A stretch of 64,000 nt of DNA from Sinorhizobium glycinis (GCF_001651865.1 NZ_LPUX01000050.1:492-64491); one strand, 5' to 3'. Positions 24,668-35,093 are shown, counted from the first letter of the stretch. The notes: generated by a model not told the origin, from the letters alone. Numbers and translations: made by a program.

Positions 24668-25963
24668 ATGTCCGAACTTTTTGTCATTTTTCTTCTGCTT
24701 TTGATCAATGCCTTCTTTGCGCTCTCGGAAATGGCAATCGTCTCGGCCAGCAAACCCTTGCTGCGTCAGATGGTGAAGCAGGGAAATCATGGCGCGGAAG
24801 TCGCCCTGCGGCTTGCCGAAGATCCTGGAAAGTTCCTGTCCACGGTTCAGGTGGGCATCACCCTCGTGGGCATCCTGGCGGGTGCCTATGGCGGCGCGAC
24901 CATTGCAGCGAAGTTCGCACCCGTCCTTGACGAGATTGCCTGGATCAACCCCTATGGCAACACCGTTGCCGTCGCTCTCGTCGTCACGCTCATCACCTTC
25001 CTGTCGGTCGTCATCGGCGAACTCATCCCAAAGCAGCTCGCGCTCAGGAATTCGGAAGGCGTGGCGATCTTCGTGGCGAGGCCCATGACCGTGCTTTCGC
25101 GGATAGCCGCGCCGGTCGTCTATCTGTTCGAGACTGCCGCGCGCCTGGCGATGCGGCTGATGGGCATGAAGGCCGAGGACCCCGATCATGTCACGGAAGA
25201 GGAAGTGCATGCGATCATGGCCGAAGGCGTGGAGAGCGGCGCGATCGAGAAAAGCGAACACGAGATGCTGCGGCGCATCATTCGCCTCGGCGACAGGAAC
25301 GTCAAATCGATCATGACGCACCGAACCGAGGTCAGCTTCATCGACGTGAATGACAGCCTGGAAGCGATCGGCCGCAAGATTCGGCAGTTCGGCCACTCGC
25401 GCTATCCGGTGATAGATGGTCCGGCGGGCGATGTGATCGGAGCAGTGCTGGCAAAGGAGATACTCAACGCTCCGATCGCGGCGCCGTTCGACATCCGCAC
25501 CTATGTCCGCGAAATTTTGACGCTTCCGGAGACAGCCTCGTGCCTGAAGGCCCTCGAAGCCTTCAAGGCGTCCAGCGTCAACATGGCAATGATTGTCGAC
25601 GAGTACGGCAGCACGGAAGGCATCATCACGACAGCCGACATCCTGGAGGCGATCGTCGGCGTCATCCCGTCGAATTACGACGATATCGAGCACGCCCATA
25701 TCCGGGCCCGCGAGGATGGCAGCTATCTTGTCGACGGCCGAACGCCGATCGACGAGATCCACCTGCAGATCGGCATTGAGGGCATAGATAGCGACGGTGA
25801 TTTCGAAACCATAGCCGGTTTCCTGGTGCAGCAGTTGCGCAAGACGCCGGAGGAAGGCGACTGCGCCGAGGCGCATGGATACCGCTTCGAGGTTCTCGAC
25901 ATGGACGGTCGCCGAATCGACAAGATTCTCGTCAGCCGGCGCGCCGAGGAACATTCGGCCTGA
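24668..25963 (+). CDS. CNNM-CBS-CorC membrane protein (hemolysin/TlyC-like family)
   Basis: The product (431 aa) has a DUF21/CNNM transmembrane domain (about 1-190; LLLINAFFALSEMAIVSAS, GITLVGILAGAYGG, IGELIPKQLA), a CBS pair (about 205-330; NVKSIMTHRTEV, MAMIVDEYGSTEGIIT), and a C-terminal CorC_HlyC FAD-like domain (about 345-425). Homologues are linked to Mg2+/Co2+ transport or its control; the hemolysin name is historical. ATG 24668 is preceded by a GAG-containing stretch. It is monocistronic, with a RIME-like repeat downstream. Confidence 0.9.
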   Translation: MSELFVIFLLLLINAFFALSEMAIVSASKPLLRQMVKQGNHGAEVALRLAEDPGKFLSTVQVGITLVGILAGAYGGATIAAKFAPVLDEIAWINPYGNTVAVALVVTLITFLSVVIGELIPKQLALRNSEGVAIFVARPMTVLSRIAAPVVYLFETAARLAMRLMGMKAEDPDHVTEEEVHAIMAEGVESGAIEKSEHEMLRRIIRLGDRNVKSIMTHRTEVSFIDVNDSLEAIGRKIRQFGHSRYPVIDGPAGDVIGAVLAKEILNAPIAAPFDIRTYVREILTLPETASCLKALEAFKASSVNMAMIVDEYGSTEGIITTADILEAIVGVIPSNYDDIEHAHIRAREDGSYLVDGRTPIDEIHLQIGIEGIDSDGDFETIAGFLVQQLRKTPEEGDCAEAHGYRFEVLDMDGRRIDKILVSRRAEEHSA

Positions 25964-26004
25964 TAGAGAGCAAGAAGGCCGGGCGACGACCGACCTTAAC
26001 GCCT

Positions 26005-26076
26005 TAGAGCGTTATCCCTTTAGGCGGAATCGGAAAAGGAATTCCCTTTCGGGCGCAAATCAGATTCACGCTCTAG
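26005..26076. repeat. RIME-like short mosaic repeat, copy C
   Basis: A 72-bp element with the same termini as the two 106-bp copies (TTAGAGCG...CGCTCTAG) but a different interior: AAAGGAATTCCCTTT around an EcoRI-type dyad. It lies between the CNNM gene and moeA, and its CTAG end supplies the moeA TAG stop. It is probably a second RIME subtype; naming from memory. Confidence 0.7.
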
Positions 26077-27293
26077 GCAGGATCCCGGAGCTTGAGAACG
26101 ACGCAGGAGTCGCCAGGCGCCGCGGCCGGTGTTTGCGGCGGGCGAACGATCAGGCCATCCGACTGCGCGAAGACCTTTGTCATCGACGAGTCCTGGCGTT
26201 GGAAGGGATGCGCCAGCAGCGAGCCATCCGGTTCGCGGGAGAGCCGCGCCCGAACATAGTCCTGGCGGCGGTCGTTGGCTGGCAAAGGTGCGGCGAGCTT
26301 TGCCGCGATGAGCCGTGAGCGGTCGGGAAGATGTGCGAGTTTGCGCGTCAACGGCTCCAGGAAGAGCAGGGCGCAGACAAGGCTCGAGACCGGATTGCCG
26401 GGCAGTCCGAGCACCGGCATTCCGGCGAGATCACCGACCATCAGCGGTTTTCCCGGCCGCATGGCGATGCGCCAGAAGTCGAGCGTCATGCCGCAACCAA
26501 CAAGCGTCGACTGGACCAGATCATGGTCGCCGACCGAGGCTCCGCCGAGCGTGACCAGCACGTCGGCATGTGCGGCCTGTGCCCTTGCGACTGCAGCGGC
26601 AATCGCGGACCGGTCGTCAAGGACGATGCCGAGATCCAAAATTTCCGCCCCATTTTCACGAGCGATCGCCGCGACGCCGAAACTGTTCGAGGCGATGATC
26701 TGATCGGCCCCGGGCGAACTGCCGGGCGGCAGCAGTTCATCGCCGGTTGCGAGGATCGCGATCTTCGGGCGCAGGAAGACCGGCAGGTTCGCATGGTTCA
26801 TAGTGGCGGCAAGCGTCAACCGTCCGGCATCAAGGACGCTTCCGGCAAAGAGCGCAATATCACCCTTCTCGAAATCCTGGCCGGCCAATCGGATATGACG
26901 GCCTTTTGCCGGCGCGAACAGGCTGCGAATCCGATTGCCCTCGAGCTTCTCGGTGTCCTCCTGCAGAATGACCGTATCCGCGCCGGCGGCGAGCGGCGCG
27001 CCGGTGAAGATGCGCACGGCCTCGCCCGGTCCAACCCGGCCCTGAAATCCGCGTCCCGCCGCGGATTGCCCTATCACGGTCAGTTCGGCGCCGACCTCGG
27101 CAATGTCCTCGTGACGGACGGCGTAACCATCCATGGCGGAATTGTCGAAGGGAGGATGCGTGAGCAGCGCGCCGGTGTTCTCGGCAAGCACGCGGCCGAG
27201 GCAATCATGGAGCGCAAGCCGCTCGGTCTGCTGGCGCGGCCGGGCTTGGGCAAGGACCCTTTTGAGCGCCTCTTCGACAGACAGCAGCGACAT
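26073..27293 (-). CDS. moeA: Molybdopterin molybdenumtransferase MoeA
   Basis: The product (406 aa) inserts molybdate into adenylylated molybdopterin, the last common step of molybdenum-cofactor synthesis in the cytoplasm. Family marks are FDNSAMDGYAVR near residue 50, GASVGDHDLV near 245, and LGLPGNPVSSLVCALLF near 305, followed by the C-terminal domain IV. The ATG overlaps the moaC stop (TGATG), so translation is coupled. The length is standard. The TAG stop belongs to the flanking repeat. Confidence 0.95.
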   Translation of the reverse strand: MSLLSVEEALKRVLAQARPRQQTERLALHDCLGRVLAENTGALLTHPPFDNSAMDGYAVRHEDIAEVGAELTVIGQSAAGRGFQGRVGPGEAVRIFTGAPLAAGADTVILQEDTEKLEGNRIRSLFAPAKGRHIRLAGQDFEKGDIALFAGSVLDAGRLTLAATMNHANLPVFLRPKIAILATGDELLPPGSSPGADQIIASNSFGVAAIARENGAEILDLGIVLDDRSAIAAAVARAQAAHADVLVTLGGASVGDHDLVQSTLVGCGMTLDFWRIAMRPGKPLMVGDLAGMPVLGLPGNPVSSLVCALLFLEPLTRKLAHLPDRSRLIAAKLAAPLPANDRRQDYVRARLSREPDGSLLAHPFQRQDSSMTKVFAQSDGLIVRPPQTPAAAPGDSCVVLKLRDPA

Positions 27294-27790
27294 CAGCCCT
27301 GGTCTCCGCTCCGGCGATAGTCGCCGGACCGCCCGCCCGATTTGCTGACGAGGCGAATGCCGCCGATTTCCATCTCGCGGTCCACAGCCTTCGCCATGTC
27401 GTATATTGTCAGGCAGGCAATGCTGACCGCCGTCAGCGCTTCCATCTCGACACCAGTCCGTCCGGTGAGCTTCGCCATCGCTTCGACCCGCAAACCCGGC
27501 AAGGTATCGTCCGGCGCGATATCCACGGAGACTTTGGTCAGCATCAGCGGGTGGCAGAGGGGAACGAGGCTCGACGTCTGCTTGGCGGCCATGATGCCGG
27601 CGAGACGGGCCGTGCCGATCACGTCGCCCTTCTTGGCGTTGCCTTCGAGGATCAGGGCCAGCGTGTCCGGCTGCATCCGCACGAAGCCTTCGGCGACGGC
27701 GACACGCACAGTCTCCGCTTTCTCACCGACATCGACCATATGGGCTTTGCCGGCGCTGTCGATATGGGTGAGGCGCGGGCCGCTCATCAC
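27293..27790 (-). CDS. moaC: Cyclic pyranopterin monophosphate synthase MoaC
   Basis: The product (165 aa) converts the MoaA product into cyclic pyranopterin monophosphate, the first stage of molybdenum-cofactor synthesis. Conserved marks: [14 protein letters not shown] at the start, [25 protein letters not shown], and the C-terminal [11 protein letters not shown]. The start codon overlaps the trpC stop as ATGA; a second Met follows directly. It sits between a tryptophan gene and moeA in one tight transcript, an order I recall as common in Rhizobiales. Confidence 0.96.
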   Translation of the reverse strand: MMSGPRLTHIDSAGKAHMVDVGEKAETVRVAVAEGFVRMQPDTLALILEGNAKKGDVIGTARLAGIMAAKQTSSLVPLCHPLMLTKVSVDIAPDDTLPGLRVEAMAKLTGRTGVEMEALTAVSIACLTIYDMAKAVDREMEIGGIRLVSKSGGRSGDYRRSGDQG

Positions 27791-28602
27791 TCTGCGGCCA
27801 CGGCGCTTGCCGAGCCGGTCAAAAGCGCGCGCGTTGCCGCCTCCACGTCGTCTTTCCTCATCAGGCTTTCGCCGACGAGGAATGTGGTGATGCCGCTCTT
27901 TTCGAGGCGCTTGCAGTCCTCATACGTGAAGATGCCGCTTTCGCCGACCAGCAGCCGATCGGCCGGCACCATTGGCGCTAGCTGTTCGGAAACGGCAAGA
28001 TCAACCTCGAACGTCCTCAAGTTGCGGTTGTTGATACCGATGAGCGGTGACGAGAGCCGCAGGGCCCGCTCCACTTCCTCGGCGTCATGCACTTCGACGA
28101 GCACGTCCATGCCAAGCGCGAACGCCGCGTCTTCGAGCCGGTGCGCATCGTCGTCGGTAAGCGACGCCATGATCAGCAGGATGCAGTCCGCCCCCCAGGC
28201 CCGGGCTTCGAAGACCTGGTAGGTGTCGAACATGAAGTCCTTGCGCAGCGCCGGCACCGAACAGGCGGCCCGCGCCCCGGTCAGAAATTCGGGGGCACCC
28301 TGAAAACTCGGCGCATCCGTCAACACCGAGAGACAGGCAGCCCCGCCCGCCGCATAGGCTTTCGCCAGCGCCGGCGGATCGAAGTTCGGGCGAATCATTC
28401 CTTTCGACGGACTGGCCTTCTTGATTTCGGCGATCAGGCCGAACTCGCCCTTCTGGCGGCGCGCCGCAAGTGCGGCGTGAAAGCCGCGCGGCGACGACTG
28501 GTCGGCGATCCGCGCCCTCAGCTCGTCGAGCGGCACGCGCGCTTTCGCGGCAGCGATCTCTTCACGCTTGTAAGCCTCGATCTTGCGCAGAATATCCGTC
28601 AT
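27787..28602 (-). CDS. trpC: Indole-3-glycerol phosphate synthase TrpC
   Basis: The product (271 aa) is a TIM barrel that closes the indole ring in tryptophan synthesis. Visible marks: [14 protein letters not shown] with the catalytic Lys, [31 protein letters not shown] and [11 protein letters not shown]. It is not fused to TrpF, as usual in alphaproteobacteria. It lies 9 nt after trpD and overlaps moaC by 4 nt. Confidence 0.97.
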   Translation of the reverse strand: MTDILRKIEAYKREEIAAAKARVPLDELRARIADQSSPRGFHAALAARRQKGEFGLIAEIKKASPSKGMIRPNFDPPALAKAYAAGGAACLSVLTDAPSFQGAPEFLTGARAACSVPALRKDFMFDTYQVFEARAWGADCILLIMASLTDDDAHRLEDAAFALGMDVLVEVHDAEEVERALRLSSPLIGINNRNLRTFEVDLAVSEQLAPMVPADRLLVGESGIFTYEDCKRLEKSGITTFLVGESLMRKDDVEAATRALLTGSASAVAAE

Positions 28603-28611
28603 GTCCTCTCC

Positions 28612-29625
28612 TCAAGCGGCGTTGGAGACGGTGATCAGCCGCTGCAGGGCGGTCTTGGCCGCACCGCTTGAAAGCGCTTGGCGTGCGACAGCCATGCCTT
28701 CGGCGAGATCCTTGGCGCGCCCCGCTATCATCAACGATGCAGCGGCGTTCGCAAGGGAAATGTCCCTATAGGCATTCTCCTCGCCATCGAGTACCGCCTG
28801 CAAGGCCGTCGCATTATGCGCTCCGTCGCCTCCCTTCAACGCATCGAGGGTGGTGCGTGCCAGTCCGAAGTCGTCCGGCGTCAGCTCGAAGCTGCGGATC
28901 TTGCCGTCCTTCAACTCGGCGACCTTGGTGGTCCCCGTCGTGGTGATCTCGTCCAGGCCTTCACCATGCACGACCCAGACGCTCTCGGAGCCGAGATCGC
29001 GCAGGACTTCGGCGAGCGGGTCGACCCATTGCGGCGCATAGACGCCGACGAGCTGCCGTTTGACGCCGGCCGGATTGGAGAGCGGGCCGAGCAGGTTGAA
29101 GATCGTTCTCGTGCCGAGCTCGACCCGGGTCGGACCGACATGGCGCATGGCCGAATGGTGCTGCTGGGCGAACATGAAGCCGACGCTAGCCTCGCGGATG
29201 CAGCGGGCAATCGCCTCCGGTCCGATGTCGAGTTTGACGCCGAGGCAGGAGAGCGCATCGGCGGTGCCGGATTTCGAGCTCAGGGCGCGATTGCCGTGCT
29301 TGGCGACCGGCACTCCTGACCCGGCGACGATCAGCGATGCTAGCGTCGAGATGTTGTAGGTGCCGGCACCGTCGCCGCCGGTTCCGACGATGTCGATCGC
29401 GTCCTCAGGCGCCTCCACCGGCAACATCCGTGCCCGCATCGCGCCGACAGCCCCGACAATCTCGTCGACAGTTTCGCCGCGCACCCGGAGCGCCATGAGG
29501 AAACCACCGATCTGCGATGGCGTGGCGGCTCCGGACATGATGATTTCGAAGGCCGCTCGCGCTTCTTCGCGGCTGAGTGCCTCGCGGGCTGCGACTTTTG
29601 CGACGAACGGCTTCAAATCACTCAT
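28612..29625 (-). CDS. trpD: Anthranilate phosphoribosyltransferase TrpD
   Basis: The product (337 aa) transfers phosphoribose to anthranilate, the second step of tryptophan synthesis. The glycine-rich PRPP loop [14 protein letters not shown] (near residue 80), [17 protein letters not shown], and [12 protein letters not shown] are in place. The gene lies 18 nt downstream of ppiD and 9 nt upstream of trpC. The trpE/G part is elsewhere. Confidence 0.97.
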   Translation of the reverse strand: MSDLKPFVAKVAAREALSREEARAAFEIIMSGAATPSQIGGFLMALRVRGETVDEIVGAVGAMRARMLPVEAPEDAIDIVGTGGDGAGTYNISTLASLIVAGSGVPVAKHGNRALSSKSGTADALSCLGVKLDIGPEAIARCIREASVGFMFAQQHHSAMRHVGPTRVELGTRTIFNLLGPLSNPAGVKRQLVGVYAPQWVDPLAEVLRDLGSESVWVVHGEGLDEITTTGTTKVAELKDGKIRSFELTPDDFGLARTTLDALKGGDGAHNATALQAVLDGEENAYRDISLANAAASLMIAGRAKDLAEGMAVARQALSSGAAKTALQRLITVSNAA

Positions 29626-29643
29626 GCTTCGTTTCCTCGTCCG

Positions 29644-31536
29644 TCAGCGCTGCGCCAATGCCTGCTCGGCAAGCGTCTGGTTGATCGATACGCCATAGAC
29701 CGACTGCAGCGTCGCGACCATCTGATCGAGTATGTCGTCGCCGCTGGCCCGGGCGATCGCTTCGATCTGCCGGCTGTCGTTGTCGAGAGCGTTGGCGGGA
29801 GCGCTGTCGTCGACCGACGTGACCTGCATGAGGATCTGGCCTTCGCCGCCCTGACCGGCTGCATTGGCGACATGTCCGTTCGGCCCGCCAAAGGCGGCCG
29901 CGATTGCCGCTTGGCTCAAGGCGGCGTCCTGGGTGGAGCGGCTCAATCCTGTCTTTGTTTCGACGACAAGGCCGAGTTCGCTCGCAATGTCCGCGAGCTT
30001 CGCGCCGTTCTTGACCCGATCCTTCAATTCGGCCGCCTTTGCGGCCAGCGCCACCCGCTGCTGCTCGGCCGTCCAGTCGGCAGCCACTTCGTCGCGAACC
30101 TCGTCGAGCGTGCGGTCGCGGGCAGGGATCACTTCTTCGAGGTCGAACCAGGCATAGCCGTCGCGACCGATATGGACGGCCAGCGTCTCGAGACCGACAT
30201 CAGCCTTGAACACTTCCTGGATAAGGGCGCGTTGCTCCGGCAGCCCCGTCACGTCGTCGCCATTCTGGTCCTTGCCGGTGGCATCGATCGCATCGACTGT
30301 GGCGAGCTTGAGCTTGAGCTGGTCGGCGACCTCCTTGACGGTGGCACCGGCGGCCCTTTCGTCCTCGACCTTGTCATGCAGGCCGACGAGCTGATCGCGC
30401 GCCACCGAGAGGGCGATCTCTTTCCGCAATTCCTCCTTGACCTCATCGAAGCTGCGAACGGCTTCCTGGCGAATATTGGTTACGCGCAGGACGACGGGGC
30501 CGAAGGCGCCTTCAACGACGGGCGTCACGCCGCCCTCCTCGGCGACGGCGAATGCCGCTTCAGCGACTTTCTGATCGGGCATCCGCTCCTTGGTGAAATC
30601 ACCGAGGAGCACATCCGCCGCACTCTTGCCCTCGGCCTTGACGAGATCGTCGAAGGAAGTGCCGGCAGCGAGCTTGGCGGCAGCGGCGTCGGCCGCTTCG
30701 CGAGACGGGAATGCGAGCTGCTCGATCGTTCTCGTGGCCGGGGTGCGGAAGCTCTCCTTGCGCTTGTCATAGTCGGCGCGCAGCTCTTCCTCGGTGACCG
30801 TGTCGGTCGCCACCAGATCCTCGGGTTCGAGCTTGATGTAGCTGAACTTCCGATACTCGGGGGCGCGGTAGTTCGCCTTGTGTTTTTCGAACCACGGAGC
30901 CAACACTTCATCGCCCGGCGCCTTGACCGGATCGATATTGGCGTTCGAGAGCAGCAGGTAATCGACTGTGCGAGTCTCATGGCGGTACTTGCCGATCGCG
31001 TCGGCGAGAACCTTGGGTGCCGCGAACCCGTCCGAGAGCGCATCGACGATCTGCGACCGAACGGCCACCTGGCTGCGGTTCCTGATGTAGTCATGCTCGG
31101 TCAGCCCGGCATTGCGCAGCACGGTCGAGAAGGTCAACCGATCGAACTGGCCGTTCGCGCCGTGGAAGGCGGGATCCTCGCCGATGAGTCTGGCGAGCCG
31201 GTCTTCGGAGAGGCCGAGATTCATCTCCTCGGCGAGCTGGTCGAGAGCGGCGCCCGCAACGAGCTGCGAATAGACCTGGGCCTCGACACCGAATGCGCGG
31301 GCCTGCTGTCGTGTGAGCGGCGTTCCGAGCTGCCGCGAAAGCAGGCTCAACTGGCGCTCATAGGCAAGCCGATAATCGCTGGAGGATACCTTTACGTCGC
31401 CGACCGTCACCACTGCGTCGGGCGCGCCGGTAACCATCAAGGTCTGACCGCCCCACACCATGAAGGAGATGATGAGAATGGCCATGAGGCCTTTGACGAT
31501 CCGCGTCTGGGCGGCGTTTCTCAGGGAGTCGAGCAT
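29644..31536 (-). CDS. ppiD: Periplasmic folding factor PpiD (SurA/parvulin family)
   Basis: The product (630 aa) has a short cytoplasmic N-terminus, one membrane anchor (GLMAILIISFMVWGG, about residues 15-32), a SurA-N-like helical domain (about 38-165), a parvulin-like PPIase domain (about 245-365; AAAAKLAAGTSFDDLVKAEGKSA) and a long C-terminal chaperone part. The canonical parvulin active-site residues are poorly conserved, as in most PpiD proteins, so it may act mainly as a chaperone near the Sec translocon. It starts the run trpD-trpC-moaC-moeA with an 18-nt gap, so a shared transcript is likely. Confidence 0.92.
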   Translation of the reverse strand: MLDSLRNAAQTRIVKGLMAILIISFMVWGGQTLMVTGAPDAVVTVGDVKVSSSDYRLAYERQLSLLSRQLGTPLTRQQARAFGVEAQVYSQLVAGAALDQLAEEMNLGLSEDRLARLIGEDPAFHGANGQFDRLTFSTVLRNAGLTEHDYIRNRSQVAVRSQIVDALSDGFAAPKVLADAIGKYRHETRTVDYLLLSNANIDPVKAPGDEVLAPWFEKHKANYRAPEYRKFSYIKLEPEDLVATDTVTEEELRADYDKRKESFRTPATRTIEQLAFPSREAADAAAAKLAAGTSFDDLVKAEGKSAADVLLGDFTKERMPDQKVAEAAFAVAEEGGVTPVVEGAFGPVVLRVTNIRQEAVRSFDEVKEELRKEIALSVARDQLVGLHDKVEDERAAGATVKEVADQLKLKLATVDAIDATGKDQNGDDVTGLPEQRALIQEVFKADVGLETLAVHIGRDGYAWFDLEEVIPARDRTLDEVRDEVAADWTAEQQRVALAAKAAELKDRVKNGAKLADIASELGLVVETKTGLSRSTQDAALSQAAIAAAFGGPNGHVANAAGQGGEGQILMQVTSVDDSAPANALDNDSRQIEAIARASGDDILDQMVATLQSVYGVSINQTLAEQALAQR

Positions 31537-31889
31537 GGGGGGCAGAAACCTCGTTGCAGTACAGCGGCATTACGCCGAATGATTTCGTTCCTTAGAACAA
31601 TCCAAATGGGAATTGAAGGCCGATCCGTCGTAAATCGCGATGCCGCGGAAAGCACGGCCGGAAGACACGCGGGCGGACGCATTGCAAGGTGCCGTTGATC
31701 GCCTTGGGGGCAACAAGGAGTACGGATCGACGCGAACAAGAAAGCGGATGTCGGTTTCGTTAGCCGGCGATTAAAATCGATCTGCAAAATTATCGGCTTC
31801 GCACTGATCTCCCTGTGGCCAACGTGAGGGATTCGTGTCTTCGATACTGATAGAATGAAGCCTTGCGGCCATTGCGGAAACCCGATGCC
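31537..31889. other. 353-bp divergent intergenic region, ppiD / Na-Pi cotransporter
   Basis: Contains the promoters of both flanking genes by position. No frame here resembles a protein, and no tRNA, repeat element or strong hairpin was found. The middle (31730-31810) is moderately AT-rich. Confidence 0.5.
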
Positions 31890-33536
31890 ATGCAATCCAC
31901 TATCGTAATGGTCAATCTCTTCGGTGCCGTCGCACTGCTCCTGTTCGGTCTCTCGCTGGTGAAGGAGGGGGTGACGCGCGCCTTCGGCTCGAGGTTGCGC
32001 GCCGGCCTGGCGCGGGGGACGAGCGGCTCGCTGCGCGCATTCGCGACGGGCCTCGTTGCCACGCTGGCGCTGCAGAGTTCCACGGCCACGGCCCTGATGA
32101 CGGCATCCTTCGTGGAGAAGGGTCTTGTACGGTCTAGAATGGCGCAGATCGTGCTGCTCGGTGCCAACATAGGCACGGCCATGACGGCCTGGATCGTTGC
32201 AATCGGCATCGCGTGGCTGGCGCCGTTGTTCATTCTCGCCGGTGTCATGATGCACCGAATGAGCCAGTCGAGTGCGCGCCAAGGCGGTGGCTTTGCCCTG
32301 GTCGGCATCGGCCTGATGCTTCTGTCGCTCGAACTGCTCGGAACCGCGACGCAGCCAATGCGCGAGTCCGAGGCTTTGGCGGCCTTTCTGGGTATGCTCG
32401 ACGACGCCTGGCCGGTCGCCATGCTCATTTCGGCTGGTCTCGCTTTCGCCTCGTCTTCGAGCCTCGCCATCGTCATGCTGGTCCTGTCGTTGTCATCCGC
32501 CGGCGTGCTCTCGACCGGACTGACAGTCGCCCTCGTGCTCGGCGCAAATCTGGGCGGTGCGATCCCGCCGGTGATCGCCACGCTGGCCGCGGCGCCCGGC
32601 GCCCGCCGTGTGACGATCGGCAATCTGGTCGTGCGCGGCATCGGATGCCTGGTCGCGCTTCCGCTGGCTGGCATCAACGCGGACATGCTGCAAAGCCTGC
32701 CGCTGCCGCGACAGAACCTACCGGTCGATGTCCATCTTTTCTTCAACTTGGTCGTCGCGCTGATCGCCTGGCCTTTCGCGGGCCTGCTGTCGCGGATGAT
32801 GAGCCGCCTGGTTCCGGACGAAGAGGTGAGCGAGACCGGCCCGCGCTATCTTGATGACGCGGCGCTCGATACACCCGTCATGGCGCTTTCCGGTGCGACA
32901 CGGGAGGTGCTGAGGGTAGGAGACCTCATCGAGGCGATGCTCATCCGCGCATCGGCCGCCTTCAACAAGAATGACCTGAGCGAACTCAGCGACATCGGAA
33001 AGATGGAGAGACAGGTCGACCTTCTGCAGCAGGAAGTGAAGATCTTCCTGTCGAGGCTGGGTCGGCACGGGCTGAACGAGGAGGATGGGCGTCGCTCGAT
33101 CGTGATCATCGACTATGCGATCAATCTTGAGCACATGGGCGACATCATCGAAAAGGGCCTTTGCGAGCAGATCCGCAAGAAGGTTTCCAACGGTCTGGAG
33201 TTTTCTGCCGACGGCTATCAGGAACTGAAGAACCTCTTCGATCTGACCCTCGACAACTTGCGTATCGCTCAGACGATTTTCGTCTCGCGCAATGCGGACC
33301 TCGCCCGTCACCTCATCGAGGTCAAAGTCGATGTGCGCCATATGGAAAAACGTTCCGCGGAACGGCATTTGGAGCGTCTTCGCGACGGCCTGCTTGAAAG
33401 CCTGCAGACGAGCTCACTGCATCTCGACATGCTGCGAGACCTGAAGCGCGTCAACGCTCACATCGCTTCTGTCGCTTATCCAATCGTCGAAGAGAGCGGC
33501 CTATTGACGGAGAGCAGGTTACGGCCGCAGGCATGA
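31890..33536 (+). CDS. Na+/phosphate cotransporter family protein with PhoU-like C-terminus
   Basis: From ATG 31890 the product is 548 aa. The membrane part (residues about 1-320) has two inverted Na/Pi-cotransporter repeats with the QSST signature (ATLALQSSTATALMTASF) and its partner (GLAFASSSSLAIVMLVLS). It ends in a helical PhoU-like cytoplasmic domain (about 340-530; IGKMERQVDLLQQEVKIFLSRL, INLEHMGDIIEKGL). Such proteins take up phosphate with sodium or limit cytoplasmic phosphate. It is not near pst/phoB genes here. TTG 31863 in frame is a less likely start. Confidence 0.9.
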   Translation: MQSTIVMVNLFGAVALLLFGLSLVKEGVTRAFGSRLRAGLARGTSGSLRAFATGLVATLALQSSTATALMTASFVEKGLVRSRMAQIVLLGANIGTAMTAWIVAIGIAWLAPLFILAGVMMHRMSQSSARQGGGFALVGIGLMLLSLELLGTATQPMRESEALAAFLGMLDDAWPVAMLISAGLAFASSSSLAIVMLVLSLSSAGVLSTGLTVALVLGANLGGAIPPVIATLAAAPGARRVTIGNLVVRGIGCLVALPLAGINADMLQSLPLPRQNLPVDVHLFFNLVVALIAWPFAGLLSRMMSRLVPDEEVSETGPRYLDDAALDTPVMALSGATREVLRVGDLIEAMLIRASAAFNKNDLSELSDIGKMERQVDLLQQEVKIFLSRLGRHGLNEEDGRRSIVIIDYAINLEHMGDIIEKGLCEQIRKKVSNGLEFSADGYQELKNLFDLTLDNLRIAQTIFVSRNADLARHLIEVKVDVRHMEKRSAERHLERLRDGLLESLQTSSLHLDMLRDLKRVNAHIASVAYPIVEESGLLTESRLRPQA

Positions 33537-33722
33537 GGTCGACGCTTCCCGACGTCCGGTTGATGGTACATTCCGAATAGAGGGATCGCCATCGCCCTTT
33601 AAACGGGTTAACGCGAGGTGATTGTGCGATATATGCATTTCGCAATATTTAGCTGACGGCACGCGTCGAATCGGGCGACCGGCAGGCGTAGGATACCCGA
33701 AGAATACCAAGGAGATCAGAGT

Positions 33723-35093
33723 ATGGAACGGACTTGCCTGGCGATCATCCTGGCGGCGGGTGAAAGCACGCGGATGAAATCGGCCATGTCGAAGGTGCTG
33801 CATCCGGTGGCAGGTCGGCCGATGATTGCCCATGTCGTCGGCGCCCTGGCAAGTGCGTCCATTTCCGACGTCGCCCTCGTCGTCGGTCGTGACGCCGAGG
33901 CCGTTTCGGCGGCCGCGAGCACGGCTACGGCAAAAGTTTCCTCCTTCCTGCAAAAGGAACGGCTGGGGACGGCGCACGCCGTCCTTGCGGCGCGTGAGGC
34001 GATCGAAAAGGGCTATGACGACGTTCTGGTCGTCTTCGGCGATACGCCGCTCATCACCGCCGCGCCGCTCAAGGCGGCGCGCGACCGGTTGGCCGAAGGC
34101 AATGACGTGGTCGTCATCGGCTTCGAGACGGCTGATCCGACCGGCTACGGCCGCCTGATCGTCGAAGACGGGGAACTGCTTGCGATCCGGGAACACAAGG
34201 ATGCCTCCGACGAGGAGCGCCGCATCACCTATTGCAACGGTGGCCTGATGGCGATCAACGGCAGCAAGGCGCTCGACCTCCTCGGACGCATTGGCAATGC
34301 CAATGCCAAGGGCGAATATTACCTGACCGACCTCGTCGAGATCGTCCGCTCTATCGGCGGCCGGGCGATCACCGTCGAGGCGCCGGAAGAGGAACTCACC
34401 GGTTGCAATACGCGGGCCGAACTCGCCTATATCGAACGGCTCTGGCAGCAACGCCGCCGCCAGGAGCTGATGCTCGCCGGCGTCTCGATGATCGCGCCGG
34501 AGACGGTCTTCCTCGCCTGGGACACCGAGCTTGCACAGGATGTCCTGGTCGAGCCGAACGTGGTCTTCGGCCCCGGGGTGCGGGTCGAGAGCGGCGCCGT
34601 CATCCATGCTTTCTCGCACGTCGAAGGCGCCCATGTCCGTGCGGGCGCGACGGTCGGCCCCTTCGCCCGTCTTCGTCCGGGCGCCGATCTCGGTCCCAAG
34701 TCGAAGGTCGGCAACTTCTGCGAGGTGAAGAAGGCGGAAATCGGCGCGGGTGCCAAGGTGAACCACCTGACATATATCGGCGATGCTTATGTCGGTGCCG
34801 GATCGAACATCGGCGCCGGCACCATCACATGCAACTATGATGGCGTGAACAAGCACGTCACGCGAATCGGCGAAAATACCTTCATCGGCTCGAACTCGTC
34901 GCTCGTCGCTCCCGTGGCGATCGGCGACGGGGCGCTCGTCGCCTCCGGCAGCGTGATTACCGAGGACGTGCCGGCCGATGCAGTTGCTTTCGGCCGGGCC
35001 AGGCAGGAGATCAAGCCTGGCCGGTCGCCGATACTGCGGGCGCGCTACGAGGCGGAAAGAGCGGCCAGAAAGAAGGTCAAAGTTACCGAATAG
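33723..35093 (+). CDS. glmU: Bifunctional N-acetylglucosamine-1-phosphate uridyltransferase/acetyltransferase GlmU
   Basis: The product (456 aa) makes UDP-GlcNAc for peptidoglycan and lipopolysaccharide. The N-terminal uridyltransferase domain (1-230) has [11 protein letters not shown] and [12 protein letters not shown] (a Ser replaces the usual Pro before Lys), plus [13 protein letters not shown] and FGDTPLI. The C-terminal left-handed beta-helix (about 255-450) has hexapeptides and the acetyltransferase site [24 protein letters not shown]. glmS follows after 147 bp, so two steps of the same pathway lie together. Confidence 0.97.
   Translation: MERTCLAIILAAGESTRMKSAMSKVLHPVAGRPMIAHVVGALASASISDVALVVGRDAEAVSAAASTATAKVSSFLQKERLGTAHAVLAAREAIEKGYDDVLVVFGDTPLITAAPLKAARDRLAEGNDVVVIGFETADPTGYGRLIVEDGELLAIREHKDASDEERRITYCNGGLMAINGSKALDLLGRIGNANAKGEYYLTDLVEIVRSIGGRAITVEAPEEELTGCNTRAELAYIERLWQQRRRQELMLAGVSMIAPETVFLAWDTELAQDVLVEPNVVFGPGVRVESGAVIHAFSHVEGAHVRAGATVGPFARLRPGADLGPKSKVGNFCEVKKAEIGAGAKVNHLTYIGDAYVGAGSNIGAGTITCNYDGVNKHVTRIGENTFIGSNSSLVAPVAIGDGALVASGSVITEDVPADAVAFGRARQEIKPGRSPILRARYEAERAARKKVKVTE

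Noticed and set aside
24632..25954. 440-codon minus-strand frame
   Set aside because: Antisense shadow of the CNNM/CBS gene.
29872..31698. 608-codon plus-strand frame
   Set aside because: Antisense shadow of ppiD.
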